A program made the position numbers and the translations under genes. Below, piece after piece: positions 1-11,659 of a stretch of 64,000 nt of DNA. Positions within the stretch are counted from its first letter, which is position 1; the number at the start of each line of letters is the position of its first letter. Below the pieces are notes generated by a model that saw only the letters and a program-made list of their open reading frames with translations, was not told where the DNA came from and ran no database searches. Source of the stretch: Odobenus rosmarus divergens (Eukaryota; Chordata; Mammalia; Carnivora; Odobenidae); the NCBI RefSeq assembly GCF_000321225.1, contig NW_004450380.1, positions 1,044,850 to 1,108,849 on the forward strand. The letters run 5' to 3'.

Positions 1-1280
1 GATATTGTAAATACATATAAGGAAGTATTATAGGTAAAATGATAACAAGTTTGCATTGAGACAGTGGTGCTCTAAGAAAAACAATGTTAAGTTTGGAATG
101 GGGACCAAAGGAGAGGAATGAGTTGTAAATGGGGAAGTGTAAGACGAGCTGGTACAGGAAGAAACAAGCAAGGGAAGGTATTTCTAGCACAGGGGCAAAA
201 GAGCCAAAAAGAGCCACAAGCGATGTGAGAGTCACTAAAGAATTAGGACTTGGGAAACTATAAGTAGTTCATCGTAGTTGTAACATAAGGGGTTATAAGC
301 GTGCACATGAACATGGGTGTGTGAGTGCAGCAGGGCCATCGTGGTGACAATGAAAATGATTAGCTCTAAGAAAGGAAAATAATCTGGGTCTATAAAGTGG
401 ATGTTCCAGTATAACAAAATAAACTAGACATGAAAAATCGTATTTCATAGTTGACAGTGAATAATTGGAAGTGCATTCATTAAAACCAGAGAAAAAAGTG
501 TGTACGCTATCACGAAAAGCATTACATATTATTTAAAAACAAAAAAATAATACACCATCCTACCTGAAAGGAAGAAACAAAGTTACTATTATCTGCAGAT
601 GCTATGCCTGCAAAAGCTAAGAACATTTTAGAAAAAACACACAAACAAACAGCAGTAACTGGAGTTTTGCTTTACTATATGTTTGCTTTTACCTGAAATT
701 TTTTCCTTTCTTAATTTTCTTATTTCTAGTTAAGGCCTTTACTCTCCCTTAGAAGTTAAAAGCTTTATAAACCTTCTTTAATTAAAACCATGTGGTCAGT
801 GTTAGAATGATGGAGAAGTCAAAGGGAAAAAAAAAGAAAAAAACCCCTAAAAATACAAATATTTACGTATATGTGCCATCCATAATCAGGGAGGACAGAA
901 TGGATTATTCAATGAAAAGAAATGAAGAACGGAGCTGATAGAATGGTCTCATCCTTTGGAAAAAGTAGATTCCAAACTTCTATCATCCAATAAAACAAAT
1001 AGATGATTTTTTTTTAGTGAGAGTAGAGATATGTATTACATTTACAAAAAGAACGGATTTTAGACTAGCAGACAGAGCATAGAAAATACACAGCTTTTCC
1101 AGTTCTCACTACATTTTTCTAAGTCTTCATTAACATTAAAGTCATATAAATTCTCCAAGCACCAGATTCTAGATGAATGTAGAAAAACACACCCCATGGT
1201 AAATATAAAGATGCTGTTTTTTCATTTTTACTAAAACTGCTTTCTCCTAGTCATAAATGCAAATAAAAACTGATTGTTCA

Positions 1281-1476
1281 GGGGCGCCTGGGTGGCTCAG
1301 TCGTTAAACGTCTGCCTTCGGCTCAGGTCAGAATACCAGGGTCCTGGGATCAAGCCCCACATCGGGCTCCCTGCCCCATGGGAAGCCTGCTTCTCCCTCT
1401 CCCACTCCCCCTGCTTGTGTTCCCCCTCTCGCTGTCTCTGTCAAATAAATGAATAAAATCTTAAAAAAAAAAAAAA
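1281..1476 (+). mobile_element. CAN-SINE (tRNA-derived)
   Basis: Head GGGGCGCCTGGGTGGCTCAG, body with CTGCCTTCGGCTCAGGTCA, then the CT-rich stretch, AATAAA-type motifs and a long A tail. This is the arctoid-type carnivore SINE. Short imperfect flanking repeats share TGTTCA. It is antisense to AKT3. Confidence 0.95.
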
Positions 1477-1639
1477 ACTGTTCAGAAAAGTGGTGTGATA
1501 TATAAGTGCAGGAACTATTTTAAAGTCTTAAGATATGGCAAAAATCCAGCTTTGCAAACATAAATGGCAAAATTAATCATGCTTCAATGTAAATCCACTA
1601 AGAATAATATTTTCAAAGACTATACAGTGACATGGGAAA

Positions 1640-2035
1640 AGTTCCATTCATTCAGCCAGTCAACAAATACGATGCTGGATCCTGGACTATGCTGTAAAGA
1701 CAGAATAGAATATCGAGCAAGGAAGCTACGATCCTTGCTAGTCAAGAATCTCATGGTCTAGCAAGAAAGGCAAACAAAGACTACAGTGCTGATATACTTG
1801 ATATAAAAGGTGCAGGGAGATATGCAGTCTATAGCAGGGGCACCTACCTCATCTACAAGAGTCAGAGAAGGTTTTGTAGGAAATGTGGTATTGGAAGCTC
1901 AGATCTGACAGAAGAATAGGAATTAGCCCAGTCATGGTTATGGGTGGAACTATAAGCAAACTGAGGACTTAGCAGATAGAAATGCCCAGGGAAGACAGGA
2001 GTGGACAGGGAGAAAAAGACATACAGAATTGTATA
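1640..2035 (+). repeat. Probable L2 LINE fragment
   Basis: Opens with CCATTCATTCAGCCAGTCAACAAATA, continues through CAAGGAAGC..TCATGGTCTAG and later AGACAGGAGTGGACAG, which follows the order of L2 3' sequence. It is old and diverged, so the limits are approximate. Confidence 0.55.
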
Positions 2036-3000
2036 CATGCTCAAGACCTAAATACATCTGCAGAGAATAAGACTGGGAGTGTATAAAAGAAAATAAGATC
2101 TGCCCTTAACTCTGGTTATAAAATTATAACTAATTTCTAGTTCTTTTCTATTTTTCTTTCCTTTCTAAAGTAATCACACATTGCCATTTACTGTTTACTG
2201 ATTGAAAAGCATTATTAAAATAATACTTTACTACTTACTAGATCTTATGGGAGGTTATTTTTGTTTTAAATCTTAGACAAGTCTCCTAAGACCTGCTTTA
2301 TTCATTTGGAACATAAGGCTAGTAACATTTAACTTCACAAAGTTGCTGATTTGGATCAACCATGATTAACATCTGTGCAAGAAAATGGTTTTGTGGTTGT
2401 GGTTGTTGGACTTGACTCAGTTACCACCAGATCAGAGGGTATTAAAACAGAACCGGGGGGTTGGGGCAGGGGTTGCAGGAATGCATAGATCAGGAGGGTG
2501 ACAATATGGCCAAATGAAGTTGCCACTCCCCTCTTTAGCAATGAGGACAGTCGATGGAATCAATCCTGGTACTGTTTTTCTCATGGAGCTTAGCCCCAAT
2601 CTCAGAATCCTTCCCAAGCCTAATACTTCAGGCAGTCCTTTGCATAATGGCAATGCTACTTGAAACCTTTTGCTATTACTAACCTTAAGATTCCAAATAT
2701 AAACACAATCAATTCAACCATTTTAAAGGTAGTTTACGTTATAAAAATGTCCCAATTTATATTTCAATTTTTAAATGTCCTGGTTTTTGTTAAGAAGACT
2801 ATCTTATAGCAGTTTTAGAGGTTTTGATTTAATATGTTCCAAGCCTCTGTTATTCACCTATTATACCAGAAACAATTATTAAGGGACTACAGGATTTTAC
2901 AAATATGTTCACATATATTTACAAATGGTGAAGTCAGATACACATATATCTTTATACCGAATGTTGCTTTTTCATGAAATAGGAAAAACAAATTTCTTAC

Positions 3001-3112
3001 CTTTCCTCTGGAGTATCTACATGAAATGTTCTCTCTATAACAGTGGTCCACTGGAGACATCTGATAATAAATGTGTTTGGCTTTGGTCGTTCTGTTTTCA
3101 TTAACTGGCATT
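3001..3112 (-). CDS. AKT3: AKT3 coding exon 4 (PH domain, second half)
   Basis: AKT3 is a serine/threonine kinase of the PI3K pathway; its N-terminal PH domain binds PIP3 and brings the kinase to the plasma membrane. Read on the minus strand, this 112-bp block gives residues 58 (last two bases of K58) to 95 (first two bases of R95). Visible motifs are [31 protein letters not shown] and DTPEE. C59 and C76 match the AKT1 PH-domain cysteines 60 and 77, and W79 matches AKT1 W80, a contact of allosteric inhibitors. The borders are an AG acceptor at 3113-3114 and a GTAAGA donor at 2995-3000. The lysine after FSVA and PKPNTF separate it from AKT1 (Q, PRPNTF) and AKT2. The frame is intact, so I see no sign of a pseudogene. 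The next exon is beyond the left edge. Confidence 0.97.
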
Positions 3113-3229
3113 CTAGAAATAACATAAAATGTCTCTTTGAATATACTTATATTTAAACCACAAACTAAATAGTCAAGAACGACAGAGTTCTGTTCTAGGC
3201 GAAACTACTGTAACCTCACAGCTTTCCAC

Positions 3230-3690
3230 GGACCTCCACCCAGGGTTTTCACAACCTGACCTCAGTCTTCTTTTCCAATCCAACACCCATTCTGACCACA
3301 TGCTCTATTAACCAACCAAACTGGATGACTTAAGTTTCCCCAAATACATCTTGCTCTGCCCTAGCTTTTGCCCCAGCTGCTGGGGTGCCTTTGCCCTAGC
3401 TGCTCTTACTGTCTGCAATGCTGCCCGCTGATTTCACCCCTACCGGCATGCAAGCACCTACACTCAAACCACACCTATCCTTCAAGGCCCAGATCCAATC
3501 CTACTCTTTCCATGAAGCCTTTCCGATCAGCCTGGTCCTAAACCAAACGTTCCCCTCTCCATATTCACATTACTTATTACTGTATCCATTTGCACTATCT
3601 TATATTATTATGTATCATTTAAGAAGGTATCCTTATTCCTTACCTAGATTATATAGAGTATAGGCCTTTTGGCCGTATATACCACCTAAA
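3230..3690 (-). repeat. L2 LINE fragment
   Basis: Plus-strand text follows the reverse complement of L2: CCTTCAAGGCCCAGATCCAATCC, then CCATGAAGCCTTTCCGATCA. The intact frame seen at 3418-3663 is inside this repeat and is not a gene. Confidence 0.7.
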
Positions 3691-3784
3691 CTCTTAGTGA
3701 TCACAGCCCGTGGAGCCAGTTGGTCAAAAGGGATGAATTATGTCAGGGAATATCTCAGAAGACTTCAAAGAAAAGTAGCATTTT

Positions 3785-4015
3785 GTAGTGGCTGAGAGTG
3801 TGGATTCTAACACCAGTATTCCTGGATTCAACTTCTTTTCCTACCATGTAACCTTGGACAAGTTAATTAATCTCTCCAGTCTTCAAGTATTAAAGGGGAA
3901 ACAAGCACGTACATCATAAAATTGGTGCAGGAATTAATAATAAATCAGTACAAGACTCAGCATAGCATATGACACATAATGAGTTTTCAATAGATGTTAG
4001 CTATTACCATCAGGT
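3785..4015 (+). repeat. MIR SINE
   Basis: Ancient mammalian MIR: GGCTGAGAGTGTGGATTCTA, then CCTTGGACAAGTTAATTAA, then GACACATAATGAGTTTTCAA near the end. Confidence 0.75.
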
Positions 4016-4730
4016 GTATACCTGAGCTGGTCTTTAAGGATACATGGTATTGGACAACAAGACAAAGTATAGGGTAGGGTTGTTTACTGACACTGCTCTT
4101 TGGAAGAAACAATTTCCCTGCAGCTGACAAAGTCAACTGTGTTTTCTCAGTGTCTGCCTGTTCTGTCCTACTCCATCATTAGCGACTATCAACTACCATC
4201 TCTAAGTCTCTACAGGACCCAGGCATTAGCCACATTGGACTAGTTCATGGACTCCTTGCACCAAAAAAGATCATTCACCTAGGATCTCTGCTTAGTTTTT
4301 TTCTCTTTTCTAACAAGGTTTCATGGTTTCAGCCATCATCATCTCTTGGTTGACCAATATAAAAATCTGAACTTCTTTCCATCTTGGATCTGTATTTTGT
4401 GAGACCCGTGATTAACTATACAGTGGATGTATCTACCTGGTTGAATTACTGGTTCCTAAAACCTACTGTCTTTCCTCCTGATTCTGTTCCTTCTCCTGGC
4501 TTTCCTAACTTTCCTATCATCCAGACTGAAAACATGGGGTGCTCTTGTTTGATACTGGTAATATATGCCATTACCTGGCTTTTACCAGGGATGCAGTTCT
4601 ACTTCAGACTTTCACTGCCGAATGCCTCAACCTCCCCAGGTGCCATAAAGCTCTTCCTACACAGAAACATGGGAGGGCTAGATCCATTACTTAAAGCTAG
4701 AAGGTGTATCCTAAAAGACGTTGTAACTCG

Positions 4731-4848
4731 GGACTTGTCATGATGAGCACAGGGGGAGGTAGAGAAGTGTTGAATCACTATACTGTGGCTCCTGAAACGA
4801 GTATTACACTGTATATTAGCTAACTGGAATTTAAATAAAAACTTAAAA
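4731..4848 (+). mobile_element. Very short L1 3' end with target-site duplication
   Basis: Only the last ~118 bp of a carnivore L1 3' UTR: GATGAGCACAGGGGG, AATCACTATACTGTGG, GAAACGAGTATTACACTG and TAAATAAAAACTT then A tail. Flanks are 18-bp duplications, AAAAGACGTTGTAACTCG (4713-4730) and AAAAGACATCTGAACTCG (4849-4866), differing at a few bases, so the insertion is old. Confidence 0.8.
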
Positions 4849-4869
4849 AAAAGACATCTGAACTCGTCC

Positions 4870-6500
4870 AAAAGCGAATGGATGTCTCCTACCCTTGGTC
4901 TCCTGCCCACCTCGGCTTCCACTCCCTCCATCTCAGCCAGCAGCACCTCCATCCTCTCAAGTGCTCAGGTCAAAAGCCCTGGGCTCACCTTAAGTCCTCC
5001 TCTCTCTTCTCCTATCTCATTCTGGAAATCCTGTTGGCTCCGCTTTCAAAAGATATCCAGTATCACTTCTCACCTCCTCCATTATTATCGGAACAAATCA
5101 CCTCTCTCTCACGTAAGCACTCTGAAAACTCTAGGGCAGCTCTCCTTGCCCCTCACTACAGTCTGTTCTCAACACATGCAGAAACCTTCTTAACATGATC
5201 AACTGCGGAAAAAAACATATATACATCCTGCAGCGTTTCCAATTCACCAAGAATAGAAAACAAAGGCCTTTCAATGATCAACAGGGCCCCTATGTGATCT
5301 GGGGCTCCCACCCACCCCACTTAAGTTCCTGACCTCCTCACCTAGTTAGTATTCTCTCTCAGGCCCCTCTGCAGCCCGCCCACTTCCTTGCACTTCCTCG
5401 AATGTGTACTGCACCTCCTCTCCCAGCACTCTGTCCCCTCACACAGCCCACAGCTAACGCCTCACCACCTTCAAGTCTCAGACCAGACCTCACCTTTTCA
5501 CGGACGCCTACCTTGACCGTGCTGCTAGCACTGTGACCTGCACCCCTCATTAACCGTGCTACTAGCACTGTGATCTGCACCCCTCATTGACCGTGCTACT
5601 AGCACTGTGACCTGCACCCCTCATTAACCGTGCTACTAGCACTGTGATCTGCACCCCTCATTGACCGTGCTACTAGCACTCTGACCTGCACCCCTCACTG
5701 ACCATACTACTAGCACTATGAGCACCCCTCACTGACCATACTACTAGCACTATGACCTACATCCTTCACTGACCGTGCTACTAGCACTGTGATCTGCACC
5801 CCTCATTGACCGTGCTACTAGCACTCTGACCTGCACCCCTCACTGACCATACTACTAGCACTATGACCTACATCCTTCACTGACCGTGCTACTAGCACTG
5901 TGATCTGCACCCCTCATTGACCGTGCTACTAGCACTCTGACCTGCACCCCTCACTGACCTACTAGCACTGTGACCTACATCCCTCACTGACCGTGCTACT
6001 AGCACTGTGACCTACATCCTTCACTGACCGTGCTACTAGCACTGTGATCTGCACCCCTCATTGACCGTGCTACTAGCACTCTGACCTGCACCCCTCACTG
6101 ACCGTGCTACTAGCACTGTGACCTACATCCCTCACTGACCGTGCTACTAGCACTGTGATCTGCACCCCTCATTGACCGTGCTACTAGCACTGTGATCTGC
6201 ACCCCTCATTGACCATGCTACTAGCACTGTGACCTGCATCCCTCATTGACCGTGCTACTAGCACTGTGATCTGCACCCCTCATTGACCGTGCTACTAGCA
6301 CTCTGACCTGCACCCCTCATCCAGGATGCCCCCACCCCTCTTACCTGCTCCACTTTTTATTTCATACCATGTTATCTTCAAACATATGAAATGACTAACT
6401 TAGTATCTTTTTTGCTTCCTATCTCCTCAACAAGAACGTAAGCTCCACTGATATATTCTTAGCCCAAGAACTGTGCCCATCTGTGCCTAAACAGTGTCTA
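4870..6500 (-). repeat. L2 LINE fragment expanded by a minisatellite
   Basis: 4870-5512 and 6320-6500 read as one L2 copy in reverse: CACCTTCAAGTCTCAGACC before the array and AACAAGAACGTAAGCTCCACTGA after it. The 37-bp array at 5513-6319 sits between them. The SINE at 6507 follows directly. Confidence 0.65.
5513..6319. repeat. 37-bp minisatellite, about 22 copies
   Basis: Unit of the form TTGACCGTGCTACTAGCACT plus GTGATCTGCACCCCTCA. I count 22 copies from 5513; two are shorter (about 5698 and 5957). Copies fall into classes by TTGACC or CTGACC start, GTGATC, CTGACC or ATGACC middle, and CACCCCTCA or CATCCTTCA end. Classes recur in the order GTGATC, CTCTGACC, TATGACC, which gives a higher-order period of about 111 bp. 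The first copy matches normal L2 sequence, so the unit comes from the host L2. Confidence 0.93.
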
Positions 6501-6506
6501 ATTTTT

Positions 6507-6688
6507 AAAAAAGATTTATTTATTTGACAGAGAGAGACAAAGTACAAGCAGGGGGAGAGGCAGAGGGAGAGGGAGAAGCAGGCTTCCCGCTGAGCGGGGA
6601 GCCCGATGCAGGGCTCAATCCCAGGACCCTGGGATCATGACCTGGGCCGAAGGCAGACGCTTCACTGACCGAGCCACCCAGGCGCCCC
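6507..6688 (-). mobile_element. CAN-SINE
   Basis: Reverse orientation: T-rich tail at the left, CAGGGGGAGAGGCAGAGG, then GAGCCACCCAGGCGCCCC at the right end. Duplicated target site AACAGTGTCTAATTTTT (6490-6506) and AACGGTGTCTATTTTTC (6689-6705). It is in the same sense as AKT3, which is the minority orientation here. Confidence 0.95.
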
Positions 6689-6705
6689 AACGGTGTCTAT
6701 TTTTC

Positions 6706-8336
6706 CTGATAGCAGACACTTAATGAATGAATATTGTCCAAATGGGTGAATTCTGATAGTACTAATCCAACAAGAAGGTAATTTGGATGACATAAGAAAG
6801 AGGAGTAAACTTCTGGAGCAACTTATGCAGTCAAGAAAGGATGGGATCTGCTGGACAAGTAGAGGGCTGGCTCTAGTCAGGAGTACAGGCAGTTTAGTGA
6901 CAGAACAAGACATGGAGACAAAAGGGCCCAAATGCAGTCAAGGGTATACAGGGCAAGCAGGAGCTGATAGAAATGATTTTCTTGTTGCTCCTATTGTTTT
7001 CAGTGAATTAGTGTGTAAAGCCATCTTTAAGAATCAGGTCGGAAGAAGATGCGCCAGTGCTTTGCGAAGAGAGAAAGTCTCCAATAGCCTTCTAGGAGAA
7101 TGAAAGAGCAAACAGACTAGGGAAATATAACGTGACAGCTGGGCAGCATCAGGAACCCACTGGAATGGAATGATCAAGAATTCAAGCTAGTGCCAAGGAT
7201 CACGGTTGTGTATTTTCCCCAGATACATTCAGCTACATGGGTGCAGGTGGGGCACAGAGGACTGGATTTCAGCAAAGCTGTAATTTAACCAAGTAAGTCT
7301 GGCAAAGCAAGAAAGAGAAGAGAGGATGCAAGACATCTTGGTTGAGAGAATCAACTGATGAATTTAAACTGGGTAAGGAGGAAAGTGAGAACCTGGTGGT
7401 GTGTAAGATAATGAAAATGTGGTAGATTCGACAGGTCATAAAATCTATTGTTTCACAGTGAGATATTGTACAGCAATGTTACACACCTTTTGAGACCTGA
7501 ATGTTAAAAAAATACCAAATACAGAATGCCAATTTATATTCTTGTTTGAAATCTGAAAGTTTTAAAATATCGACACTGTAAGTAGGCATAGCTTACATCT
7601 ATCCCTATAAAGCACAGACCCAATCCAATTCTCTTTGAAGACCACTGTTCTTCCAATATAGTTCCTTCTTCACAAAACTCCTATTAAGTTTCTGGCCAGG
7701 GTTTAATCCAGGCTAACGTGATGTCCTAGTAGAAATTAGGAATTACGGACCCCACACTCCCCCACAGCACATGTGACGTGACAGCACGTGAGGGGACACC
7801 ATCAATACTTCATGAGAAGTGACTGAGTGGCATTTAATGGAAAGAACGGAGGACAGACACTTCAAAGATGAGCAGGTTTCAATCAGATCCTTCTGAAGCC
7901 TAGTTGAACAAAAATGTTACTATGAACAAGCAGTAAATAGAAATAAGCCTATATTTTATATTTTTTATATACTCTATAAATGAATCCTATTTCTAAATAA
8001 TACTAAATTGAGACGGTAAAAGAGACAAGCAGCTACCAAAACTGACTCAACATATTCAAGTGGTATTTGGGTCAGTACCAAGAGAAAAGGACACTCCACC
8101 ACCAAGTCCCAGGGTTTACTGCTGTACAGAAAACAGAAACAAATGTGGTTAAAGAGCTGAATCTGAATTCCGAACAGTTGACACTTGAAATCACCATGTT
8201 TGAACAAGTGGGCCAGGAAACAGAAAAACTTTGGGTCCTTTTATGCTAGCCATAATACAAAATCATGAACACATCCTATAGCTCGCCCTAAAATGAAGAA
8301 AAATATGGAAGTTTTCAGAACATAGCTCATGTCTGA
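6706..8336. other. Intronic DNA, no gene seen
   Basis: 6720-7440 has the purine-rich texture of old LINE sequence but I cannot name it. 7440-8336 shows nothing recognisable. The open frames here (106 aa at 6783, 77 aa at 7974, 60 aa at 8067) lack any family likeness. Confidence 0.6.
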
Positions 8337-8354
8337 ACTCTCATTCTTAAAGGG

Positions 8355-8745
8355 GACTCTTACTTTTCCCACAGTATTGCGTTTTTTTTAATTTAAATTC
8401 AATTAGCCAACATATAGTACATCAGTAGTTTCAGATGTAGTGTTCAACAATTCATCAGTTGCATATAACACCCAGTGCTCATCACATCACATGCCCTCCT
8501 GAATGCCCATCACCCAGTTACCCATCCCCCACCCACCTCCCCTCCAGCAACTCTCAGTTTGTTTCCTAGAGTCAAGAGTCTCTCACGGTTTGTCTCCCTC
8601 TCTGATGACTTCCCATTCAGTTTTCCCTCCCTTCCCCTACGATCCTCTGTGCTGTTTCTTATTTTCCACATCTGAGTGAAACCATATGATAATTGTCTTT
8701 CTCTGACCTACTTCGCTCAGCATTAATACCCTCCAGGTTCCATCC
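8355..8745 (-). mobile_element. L1 3' end (carnivore), 5' truncated
   Basis: T-run at 8382-8389 (A tail in reverse), then ATAACACCCAGTGCTCATCA, CTCTCACGGTTTGTCTCC and GTGAAACCATATGATAATTG, the usual carnivore L1 3' region in reverse. Flanking duplication ACTCTCATTCTTAAAGGG (8337-8354) and ACTCTTATTCTTAAAGGG (8746-8763). About 27 bp (8355-8381) lie between the A tail and the left duplication and are not L1-like. Confidence 0.85.
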
Positions 8746-8763
8746 ACTCTTATTCTTAAAGGG

Positions 8764-9640
8764 AATGGTGGCTAATAAACAGATTAGCCAATACTTCTTT
8801 AAAGAATATTTTCCTTTTAATTATGTAAAGGTTCCCAATTCAAGCTGGGCCACATTAAAATTTTAAAACCCAAAGCAGAAGCTTCAAATAACAATTCTGA
8901 AAAGCTATTACTCAAATAACTAGCTAGAATTTCTGGAACTATTTAACACACAAGAAAAAAGCATGTGTTCTTATATAAAATGCCAGGTAGCTAACTTTTA
9001 TTATATCACAGTCCATAATACTTTCCAGCAAAGTATTTGTTACACTGGTACTTGAGTTAGTTATACTAAACTCACCTGAGCAAATTAAACTACAAGCTAA
9101 ATTTCAAGTGTTCTGCTTATTTTTAGACACTCTGAACCACAGGCGACCAAGTTTATTTGAAGCTGTAATTACTCTGTAAACTGGAGGCCAATTAGAGGGA
9201 CAGTAACACGCCAGATCAAAAAAATATATGCCGAAAAGAATTTTTATATCACCTGTTCAGAATTTATTAAAAATATTAGATTTTACTTCAACCTCTAGAA
9301 CCCGTGAAATGCTAATTTCTTTCTTTTAAAAATAAGTTCTACTAATATCCAACGTGAAAAACAAAGGCATAAGAGACTCTATAATTAAATCACATAATGA
9401 AATAACGCTGTCAGTTATACTGAGTGTATTTTTGAGCCCCCAGATATAATACTATTGTGGATTTCTTTAAAGGGGCCAAAAGCATTTCTTCCTTTTGTTT
9501 AAAGTTTTTACTATCTGGGAGCACAAAAGCATAGGGTGTCATTAAGACTCAACACATTCGTCCTAAAGAGATTCATTCAGTCCTGAGAGAGCGAGGAGTG
9601 TGGCAGGTGCGCTGGTAAAGAGCGGGTCCCATGGAGGATA
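8764..9640. other. Intronic DNA, no feature seen
   Basis: AT-rich, no repeat or coding signal that I can name. Confidence 0.6.
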
Positions 9641-9644
9641 TCTG

Positions 9645-9860
9645 TTCTGTGATCACTATGTGCCAGGCCCCACAGGCACTGATGGGGCCTCAGTGTCCCC
9701 CATTTCATCCAGAGGACAAGCCTACGAGGTGTTCTTGTCCTCTGTTCCATAAATGAATGAACTGAGACTAGCCAAATAACTTGCCCCAAAACACACAGTT
9801 TGCAAGAAACTATATAGGGATCTACCCTCAGGTCTACCTAAATCCAAATTCCATGCTCTT
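9645..9860 (-). repeat. MIR SINE
   Basis: Reverse complement of MIR: CACTATGTGCCAGGCCC, CCCATTTCATCC, GAATGAACTGAGACTAGCCA, AACTTGCCCCAAAACACACAG. Confidence 0.7.
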
Positions 9861-10977
9861 CTGGAGGGAATAAACTGCTAGGAAAGTGTCTTAAAGGCTC
9901 AGCAGCCATCTGTCCAAGGGATGGGACAGTCCGCTCCATCTTCTACACCTCCCCATACCCTCCCTACAAAGAAATCCAGGACATTTTTCACCTGAGAGGG
10001 CCCCAATGTGTTTACCCCTGGCTCTGAACACAGCCTAAGGATGGACAGGTATGAGGATTATCCCCTAGCAGGATCCAGACCCGGGTACTTCCTGTTTCTC
10101 CAAGTAGGCATGTAGAGGGAAGGTGACCGAGAATGAAGAGCAGAAGGGAAAGAAGTAGGTAGTAAGAAGGCAACAAAACCTCTGGGTGCTCTTGCTGCTG
10201 GGTCTCACACCCTGCAATACCAACAAAGCTAGTAAGATTTTTCAATTATTGATGATGGAAAAGTAATTGCCAAACTTGCACTGATCCAGCTCCATGTTTC
10301 TAGTGGTTTCTGTCTGAAATATCTCCCTATTAACCCGGAGTCAACATAGCCTTCTCCATCTAAGGAGACAGGACAGAAATCCAAGACGTTCTTACATTAT
10401 ATTTCATAACACAACAAATTCTATAAATGAGGGGAGTAAGATTGGCTTACTAACACTATACTGTACTCTAGAAGATGTTTTTCACTTTATGATACACATT
10501 TCAATTCTAACATTTTAATTACCATAAACTTAATTCTCTGGTTTTAACATGGGGATACTATTTGTAGACTGAAATCATGACATGTTAAAGTGAACCTCTC
10601 CTGATACATTTTTCTTTAATGAATATGATCACCACAGATACCACCATTTACCGGAAGTAGACTTTCAGAGCCAACATGTTTCCCATCAGCATTTCTCCAT
10701 CTTGTCTTGTCCACCAAATCCTGCCTCTAATTAAACAAACAAAGGAAACACCTCCAGGGTCCTCTGGAATAACTGCTTTCTGCCCACACTCTGCATACTT
10801 GAAATTTCAAGTAAAAATATACTATGGTCACTGTGGGACAATAATTAAGATACGAAACGACATAAGCATTTACTAACAAGAGTTTCAAGAGGCACGCAAC
10901 ATCTAGAGGACTCAAAACATATGACCAGGCAAGCTGCTTTTTGGTTTTGTTTTCTGCAGTATAATAGCCATGAATTC
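9861..10977. other. Intronic DNA, no feature seen
   Basis: No gene or named repeat recognised. Frames at 10012, 10676 and 10727 are short and lack family likeness. Confidence 0.6.
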
Positions 10978-11105
10978 TTTTTTCTTTTTTTTAATTGTGG
11001 TAAACAACAACAAACCACAAAGCATAAAATTTATTTTAACCCTTTTCAAATGTACAATTCTATGGCATTATGTACATTCACAATGTTCTGCAGCCAAGCT
11101 GGTTT
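10978..11105 (-). repeat. Old L1 3' UTR fragment
   Basis: TTTTAATTGTGGTAAACAAC, CATAAAATTTATTTTAACCC and CAATTCTATGGCATTATGTACATTCACAATGTT match the known reverse of mammalian-wide L1 3' ends. Confidence 0.65.
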
Positions 11106-11295
11106 TTGAACTCTTTGCTTTATTTATTCTCACTGTATAAATCATCTATGCTTACTGTAGAAAAAGTCATAAACAAGGATAGCTAAAACTAAAAGAAAAT
11201 TAACCATCATCCTACCACAGAGGCAGAAACATTGTCAATGTTTTAATGTACATTCTTTCTGATCTTTTCTAAGCTTTTTTTTTTTAAATAACAAT
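11106..11295. repeat. Old repeat-like stretch
   Basis: TTAACCATCATCCTACCACAGAGGCAG and TTTTAATGTACATTCTTTCTGA resemble ancient interspersed repeats; it continues to about 11660 past the SINE. I cannot give a family. Confidence 0.4.
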
Positions 11296-11303
11296 GAGAC
11301 CAC

Positions 11304-11507
11304 AGGTGCCTGGGTGGCTCAGTCAGTTAAGCATCTGACTCTTGGTTTCGGCTCAGGTCATGATTTCGAGGTCCTAGGATCTAGCCCTGCATCCAGCTCT
11401 GTGCTCAGTGGGGAGTCTGTTTGAGATTCTCTCTCCCTCTGTACCTCCCACTCATGCTCTTTCTCTTTCCAAAATAAATAAATAAATCTTAAAAAAAGAG
11501 AGAGAGA
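11304..11507 (+). mobile_element. CAN-SINE, older subtype
   Basis: AGGTGCCTGGGTGGCTCAGT, TCTGACTCTTGGTTTCGGCTC, then CT-rich part, AAATAAATAAATAAATCTT and an AG-rich tail. GAGACCA at 11296-11302 and 11508-11514 is a short target-site duplication. Antisense to AKT3. Confidence 0.93.
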
Positions 11508-11659
11508 GAGACCATAATATATGGGACATATTAGGTAAGTTCTCTGCTCATTTCATGCGTTGTGAATTTTTCATTTCAGTAAATGAAGGTCTACATCATC
11601 CTATTGAACAGTGGCACAGAGCCCTACTATATTCAGATATCACAGTAGGTAGTTTATTA

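Larger units (their letters stand above)
1..3000 (-). other. AKT3: AKT3 intron 4, 5' part
   Basis: Downstream of exon 4 in the direction of transcription. It starts with the GTAAGA donor at 2995-3000 and runs off the left edge. Outside the SINE at 1281-1476 and the L2-like stretch at 1640-2035 it is AT-rich DNA with no recognised gene, RNA or repeat. I looked for the exon that follows residue 95 (EWTEAIQAVADRL) and did not find it here. Confidence 0.9.

Noticed and set aside
1..3000. AKT3 exon after residue 95
   Set aside because: No sequence encoding EWTEAIQAVADRL seen on the minus strand.
4384..4743. 119-aa plus frame
   Set aside because: Ends inside an L1 remnant and has a matching open frame on the other strand; likely chance.
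5513..6319. CRISPR-like array
   Set aside because: Units are directly adjacent with no unique spacers and lie in a mammalian LINE.
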